A DNA stretch of 64,000 nucleotides from Roseateles oligotrophus (GTDB taxonomy: Bacteria; Pseudomonadota; Gammaproteobacteria; Burkholderiales; Burkholderiaceae_C), in the NCBI RefSeq assembly GCF_025717515.1, contig NZ_JAJIRN010000002.1, forward strand, positions 434,001 to 498,000, given 5' to 3'. Made by a program: the position numbers and the translations under genes. Shown in pieces: positions 59,926 to 64,000 of this stretch (position 1 is the stretch's first letter; every line of letters starts with the position of its first letter). The notes under the pieces were generated by a model, which saw only the letters and a list, made by a program, of their open reading frames with translations, had not been told where the DNA came from and did no database searches.

Positions 59926-60626
59926 GCAGCCTGCCAAATTCTTTTTCCACCGCTGGCCTTGTCCAGCTCGCCCAGCACCCGCTCATGCGCCAGCAACTCG
60001 GCCTCGCTGGCCTGCAAAATGGGCAATGCAAAGCTACTCAGGTCCAACGCGGCCAGCTTGAATTCGGCCGACTGGGCGCTGTCGCCCGAGTCATCCATCA
60101 CCAAGGAATCCTGCCCTCGCGTCAAGCGGATGAATACCTCGGCCAGCAACTCCGCGTCGAGCAAAGCGCCGTGCAGCTTGCGGTTCGAGTTATCGACCTC
60201 AAGCCTGCGGCATAGCGCGTCCAGCGAGTTGGCCTTGCCGGGGAACAAATCGCGCGCCATCAACAAGGTGTCGCGCACGCTGCCGACCGTGTCGGTGATG
60301 GGCGAGCGACCGAGGCGCTTCATCTCGGCGTTGACGAAGCCAATATCGAACGGTGCGTTGTGGATCACCAACTCGGCGCCGGCCAGAAAATCAAGCAACT
60401 GATCGGCAATCTGCGCGAACAAGGGCTTGTCGGACAAAAATGCTTCGGTCAGGCCGTGCACACGCAGCGCGTCTTCATGGCTGGCGCGCTGCGGATTGAC
60501 GTAGAGATGCAGATTGTTGCCGGTCAGCTGGCGGTTGATCATCTCGACGCAGCCGATTTCGATGATGCGGTCGCCGCCCTCGGCGGCTAGGCCGGTGGTT
60601 TCGGTGTCGAAGAAGATTTGACGCAT
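59922..60626 (-). CDS. dnaQ: DNA polymerase III epsilon subunit (3'-5' proofreading exonuclease)
   Basis: A 234-residue DEDDh exonuclease. Exo I IFFDTETTGLAAEGGDRIIE (residues 4-23), Exo II ELVIHNAPFDIGFVNAEMKR, Exo III LHGALLDAELLAEVFIRLTR with the His before the Asp. The length and the C-terminal helix fit the proofreading subunit that joins DnaE and HolE. Start ATG at 60626. Next on the same strand is lgt 19 bases upstream, so they may be transcribed together. Confidence 0.95.
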   Translation of the reverse strand: MRQIFFDTETTGLAAEGGDRIIEIGCVEMINRQLTGNNLHLYVNPQRASHEDALRVHGLTEAFLSDKPLFAQIADQLLDFLAGAELVIHNAPFDIGFVNAEMKRLGRSPITDTVGSVRDTLLMARDLFPGKANSLDALCRRLEVDNSNRKLHGALLDAELLAEVFIRLTRGQDSLVMDDSGDSAQSAEFKLAALDLSSFALPILQASEAELLAHERVLGELDKASGGKRIWQAA

Positions 60627-60645
60627 GGGAGCTAAAAATAAAAGG

Positions 60646-61443
60646 TCAGGTCTTGCGGCGGCTGGACAAAACCCAGATCAGCAGCCCGGTGGCCACCATG
60701 GGCACGCACAACCACTGACCCTGGCTCAGGTTCAGCCAACGCAGGCCAAGGTAATCATCGGGCTGGCGGAAATACTCGGCCATGAAGCGGAAGATGCCAT
60801 AGCCGATCAAGAACATGCCAGACACTTGGCCGGTCTGGCGCGGCTTGCGCGCATACATCCATAGCCAGACGAACAAGAGCAGCCCCTCACCGAAGAACTG
60901 ATAGAGCTGCGAAGGGTGGCGCGGCTCCAGCGTCGGCGACTGCGGAAACACCATCGCCCAAGGCAGGCTCGGATCAGCCACGCGGCCCCACAACTCGCCA
61001 TTGATGAAGTTGCCGAGCCGACCCATCGCCAGCCCCGTCGGCACGCAGGGCGCGATCAGATCGGTGACCTCGAAGAACTTGCGCCCGCGCAGCTTGGCAA
61101 ACAAGGCCATCGCGGCAATCACGCCCAGCAGACCGCCGTGAAAAGCCATGCCGCCCTTCCAGACCGCCAGCACCTCGCCCAGATTGTGCAGGTAGTAATC
61201 GGGCTTGTAGAACAGCACAAAGCCCAGCCGCCCGCCCAGCACCACGCCAAGCACGCCGAAGAACAAGAGGTCATCGACATCGCGGCGACTCCAACCCGCC
61301 TGCGCGAACTGAGGCTGCGCGACCCGGCGGTTGGCCAGAAACAGGAACAGGCCGAAGGCGGCCAAATAGGTCAGGCCATACCAATGCACGGCCAAGGGGC
61401 CGAGCTTGATGGCTATTGGGTCAAACTGGGGGTGCACCCACAT
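60646..61443 (-). CDS. lgt: Prolipoprotein diacylglyceryl transferase
   Basis: A 265-residue, seven-helix inner-membrane enzyme that attaches diacylglycerol to the Cys of lipoprotein precursors. The family signature [15 protein letters not shown] is at about residues 142-156; [16 protein letters not shown] carries the conserved His, and [17 protein letters not shown] the second. N-terminus [20 protein letters not shown] is typical. It lies between a TPR gene and dnaQ on the same strand. Confidence 0.96.
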   Translation of the reverse strand: MWVHPQFDPIAIKLGPLAVHWYGLTYLAAFGLFLFLANRRVAQPQFAQAGWSRRDVDDLLFFGVLGVVLGGRLGFVLFYKPDYYLHNLGEVLAVWKGGMAFHGGLLGVIAAMALFAKLRGRKFFEVTDLIAPCVPTGLAMGRLGNFINGELWGRVADPSLPWAMVFPQSPTLEPRHPSQLYQFFGEGLLLFVWLWMYARKPRQTGQVSGMFLIGYGIFRFMAEYFRQPDDYLGLRWLNLSQGQWLCVPMVATGLLIWVLSSRRKT

Positions 61444-61539
61444 CGCGTCGTCCTTTGAAACTGCGCTTGAAAACTGCCGCTTGGGAAATCAGCCGCGCAT
61501 CATAGTGCGCCGGCCACAAACCAGCGCTTGCACCTCGCC

Positions 61540-62553
61540 TCAACCCAAGTCGGCCAAGCTCTTGCGCGCATCTTTCGCGTAGCTGGGCCGGACATGCTTA
61601 TCGACCGCAGCCCGCGCAAAAGCAGCCTTGGCCGCCGCCTTGTCTCCCTGGGCCAACAAGGCCTCGCCCATTCTGTGGTCGACGGGCAATTGCTGCGCGC
61701 CAGCCAAGGTCTTGGCGCGTTCCAGATGGCGCAGCGCCTCTTCGCTATGCCCTTGGTCCAGAGCCAGACGAGCCAGGCAATAGGCGGCCATGGCTTGGCT
61801 CGGTTGATCGCGCTGCAACTGCTCGTACAGGGCCCGCGCCTTGTCGAACTGCTGCGCCCTCATCCAATGCTTGCCCAGTTGTGAATAGGCCTCGCGCACA
61901 TCGGCCTGCAACGCCCCGTCGTTGCCTGCCCGCACGGCCAAAAGCTCGCGCTCGGCCTCGGGCCATTTCTCGGCGGCGGCTGCCACCAAGGCCCGCAGCA
62001 AGCGAGCCTGTTCGGGCTGGTTCGCGCGAATCTCAGCCTCCAGCGCCTTCGCCTTGGCCGCACTGCCGCCCAACATCTGCGGCGTGAACAAGTAGAGCTG
62101 CACCAGTTTGCTACGTGCGGCGTACAGCGTCGGGTCAAGTTCAAGCGCTTTGTGCAAGGCGTCCTTGAGGCGGCCCGCCATGGCCACGGCCTTCAAAGGG
62201 CCGAGCATCTGCACCTGATGGCCCATCACCTCGGCCGCCGCGTACAAACACATGGCTTCCTTGGGCTCGCGCTCGCGGCATTGCTGCGCGAATTTGGCGG
62301 CGGCCTCCAAGCGCGGCGCGTCATAGGCATCGCTGCCGGCCATCGCGGCCGCAGCCAGGGCCTGAGCGTCATCTGGCTGCAGTTTCAAACGGGCCTTGGC
62401 GGCACGCTCCAAGTCCTCGTAGCGCCCTGCGTCCAACAGCGACTGATACTGCGCGTCCTTGAACAGCGCGGCCTGCGCAGCCGTGCAGATTCCGAGCATG
62501 GTCGTCAGGCCAATAGCAGCCATGATGGAGCGCAACAACAACTTGATGGGCAT
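61540..62553 (-). CDS. Secreted tetratricopeptide-repeat protein
   Basis: A 337-residue protein with a signal peptide (MPIKLLLRSIMAAIGLTTML...AAQA) and helical TPR units, for example YEDLERAAKARLKLQPDDAQ, FDKARALYEQLQRDQPSQAM and SEEALRHLERAKTLAGAQQL. Likely periplasmic; role unknown. I chose ATG 62553; the longer frame to 62703 overlaps the region upstream and lacks a signal. It is between lgt (same strand) and a LysR gene. Confidence 0.8.
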   Translation of the reverse strand: MPIKLLLRSIMAAIGLTTMLGICTAAQAALFKDAQYQSLLDAGRYEDLERAAKARLKLQPDDAQALAAAAMAGSDAYDAPRLEAAAKFAQQCREREPKEAMCLYAAAEVMGHQVQMLGPLKAVAMAGRLKDALHKALELDPTLYAARSKLVQLYLFTPQMLGGSAAKAKALEAEIRANQPEQARLLRALVAAAAEKWPEAERELLAVRAGNDGALQADVREAYSQLGKHWMRAQQFDKARALYEQLQRDQPSQAMAAYCLARLALDQGHSEEALRHLERAKTLAGAQQLPVDHRMGEALLAQGDKAAAKAAFARAAVDKHVRPSYAKDARKSLADLG

Positions 62554-62699
62554 GGGCAGAGAATGAACATTGAATGCTGAAGTATCGATTGTCCACATGG
62601 TTGATGCAGAAAACCAAGTTCTGCGACGAACTGCAAAAGCAAATTCCCCAATTGCGGTCGGCAGGCCCGGCCGCCCCTCTGAGCAGTCTCGGCACGGGT

Positions 62700-63590
62700 T
62701 CAACGCCTCATCAGCTGCTCGATATGTTCGACAAAGCGCAAGACCGTCGGCGCGGCGTCCTGGCGCCAGATCAGGCTGGTTTCACACAGCGGCGCGGCCC
62801 CGGCCAGCGGCTTGTAAACCACCCCGGCGCGCTGAAACGCCATCACGCTGGCCGGCACCCAGGCCACGCCTATGCCGGCCGAGACCAGATTGACGATGGT
62901 CTGCATCTGGATCGCCTGCTGGACGATTTGCGGCTCCTGCCCATGCTGACGGTAGAAAGCCAGCAGCGCGTCAAACAAGGACGGCGCAATATCACGCGGG
63001 AAGATCACCAGCGGCTGCGTCAACACGGCCGCCGCGTCCAAGCCGGGCGCGCCGGCCAGAGCATCTTCGGCGCTGAGCGCCAACACCATCGCCTCGCTGG
63101 AAATCTTCAGACGCTCAAAGCCGGGCGGATGCGCGCCGGGCGCGTGAATGATGAAGCCGGCGTCCAACTCGTTCTGCTCGAATTCGCGCAGCTGCACGTC
63201 CAGCGTCGCCTCGCGCAGCGTTAACTCGATATCGGCAAAGGCCTCGCGGAACAGCCGCAACCAGCGCGGCAGTTCGCCATAACCGACGGTCGACACAAAA
63301 CCCAGGCGCAGCCGGCCACGACGGCCGCGCGCCGCCGCTTGCGCCAAGGCCGGTAGCGCATCGGCCTGCGCCAGCAAGGCGCGCGCCTGCGGCAACAAGG
63401 CCAGACCGGCCGCACTCAGCGCGACCGAGCGGCTGCTGCGCTCGAACAGCGGCGCGCCTAGGCTGGCCTCCAGCTTCTGGATCGCCTGCGTCAACGGTGG
63501 CTGCGTCATGTGCAGGCGCTCGGCGGCTCGGCCGAAATGCAGTTCTTCGGCCACCGCGAGGAACTGGCGCAACGTTCGCAATTCGATCAT
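62700..63590 (-). CDS. LysR-family transcriptional regulator divergent from ilvD
   Basis: A 296-residue LysR protein. Helix-turn-helix LRTLRQFLAVAEELHFGRAA, ERLHMTQPPLTQAIQKLEAS (the HFGRAAERL-HMTQPPLT pattern of the BenM/CatR-like branch), then an effector domain (GRLRLGFVSTVGYGELPRWL). Divergent from ilvD across 96 bases that hold an inverted repeat suitable for binding, so control of branched-chain amino-acid synthesis is plausible. Confidence 0.92.
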   Translation of the reverse strand: MIELRTLRQFLAVAEELHFGRAAERLHMTQPPLTQAIQKLEASLGAPLFERSSRSVALSAAGLALLPQARALLAQADALPALAQAAARGRRGRLRLGFVSTVGYGELPRWLRLFREAFADIELTLREATLDVQLREFEQNELDAGFIIHAPGAHPPGFERLKISSEAMVLALSAEDALAGAPGLDAAAVLTQPLVIFPRDIAPSLFDALLAFYRQHGQEPQIVQQAIQMQTIVNLVSAGIGVAWVPASVMAFQRAGVVYKPLAGAAPLCETSLIWRQDAAPTVLRFVEHIEQLMRR

Positions 63591-63610
63591 TGATATGCAA
63601 AATCTATTAA

Positions 63611-63634
63611 TTCAAAGCGAATAATATATTTGAA
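63611..63634. promoter_or_regulatory. Inverted repeat in the LysR/ilvD divergent promoter region
   Basis: TTCAAA (63611-63616), 12-base AT-rich spacer, TTTGAA (63629-63634): a symmetric site of the T-N11-A type used by LysR proteins. It overlaps AT-rich sequence (GCGAATAATATA) likely to hold -10 elements for both genes. Confidence 0.55.
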
Positions 63635-63686
63635 CAGGCGGCAGGACACGTAGATACTGCGCCCATATCACCAGGAGACCCTTCTC

Positions 63687-64000
63687 ATGACCGCTGCCAA
63701 CCGCCGTTCCAAAAACATCACCGAAGGCGTTGCCCGCGCGCCGAACCGATCCATGTACTACGGCATGGGCTATCAGGAGAGCGACTTCGGCAAGCCGATG
63801 ATTGGCGTGGCCAATGGCCATTCGACGATCACGCCCTGCAACTCCGGCCTGCAAAAGCTCGCCGACGCGGCCATCATTGGCCTGAAGGAAGCCGGCGCCA
63901 ATCCGCAGGTTTTCGGCACACCGACGATCTCGGACGGCATGGCCATGGGCACCGAGGGCATGAAGTACAGCCTGGTTTCGCGCGAGGTGATTTCGGACTG
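63687..64000 (+). CDS. ilvD: Dihydroxy-acid dehydratase, N-terminal part
   Basis: The first 104 codons of IlvD, cut by the window edge. [20 protein letters not shown] and [20 protein letters not shown] are the family start, and [20 protein letters not shown] holds the first Fe-S cluster Cys (PCN). The Asp of the second motif ([20 protein letters not shown]) also fits. It makes 2-keto acids in isoleucine, valine and pantothenate synthesis. CCAGGAG ribosome site at 63671-63677. Confidence 0.97.
   Translation, partial: MTAANRRSKNITEGVARAPNRSMYYGMGYQESDFGKPMIGVANGHSTITPCNSGLQKLADAAIIGLKEAGANPQVFGTPTISDGMAMGTEGMKYSLVSREVISD

Noticed and set aside
1-64000. CRISPR array, rRNA operon, prophage or complete insertion sequence
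   Set aside because: No regularly spaced repeats, no rRNA sequence, and no transposase or phage gene was recognised on either strand.

Overview
The window reads as a chromosomal segment of a high-GC betaproteobacterium of the order Burkholderiales, probably close to Roseateles, Paucibacter or Rubrivivax. I infer this from protein style and gene order: map-glnD-mnmH, a DUF2788 protein, and ilvD divergent from a LysR gene with lgt and dnaQ nearby. No rRNA, phage, CRISPR array or intact insertion sequence was seen. Almost all of it is ordinary chromosome. Three stretches look accessory or unusual.

Layout. 1-5.8 kb: partial FAD oxidoreductase, a branched-chain-type solute-binding protein, a LysR regulator, a secreted metallo-beta-lactamase-fold hydrolase and a coupled plsC-like/cdsA-like phospholipid pair. 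5.8-17.8 kb: a stress-type block bounded by a 17-bp direct repeat. It holds a membrane protein gene broken by an amber codon, a universal stress protein, three TerB-like proteins, DUF3616, a diacylglycerol-kinase-like enzyme coupled to a metallophosphoesterase, NhaR, TerC and a CBS-domain protein. A 162-bp palindromic MITE-like element lies at its centre. 17.9-22.5 kb: efflux operon (TolC-like, HlyD-like, two ABC-2 permeases) with no ATPase gene. 22.6-30.3 kb: spermidine-synthase-fold protein, secreted M16 protease, a zinc-ribbon protein coupled to a TAXI solute-binding protein (both end in the same Cx9C tail), and a hybrid histidine kinase.

30.5-40.8 kb: HD-domain PhnZ-like protein, cytochrome b561 with two YceI proteins, then a LytS-like kinase, a small membrane protein and a LytTR regulator in one coupled operon. 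After a strong terminator come an ABC ATPase and a 1198-residue ABC-permease/M1-peptidase fusion. 41.2-47.2 kb: uppP, then a divergent cassette of a zinc-ribbon membrane protein plus a small secreted protein on one side, and a VIT-domain remnant translationally coupled to a secreted CHAT (caspase-like) protein on the other.

47.3-64 kb: wax-ester-synthase-type acyltransferase, a DUF1624 membrane protein, map-glnD-mnmH with three small membrane genes, oligopeptidase B-type S9 peptidase, a kynurenine-formamidase-like hydrolase, two identical tRNA-Val(CAC) genes with a promoter and terminator, dnaQ, lgt, a TPR protein and a LysR gene divergent from ilvD, which runs off the end.

Functional links that the layout supports: phospholipid synthesis (plsC/cdsA), nitrogen signalling (glnD), two-component control next to peptidase/transporter genes, and a possible envelope or ion-stress module (TerB/TerC/NhaR/USP/CBS). 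All family calls come from reading the translated sequences by eye; no database search was run.
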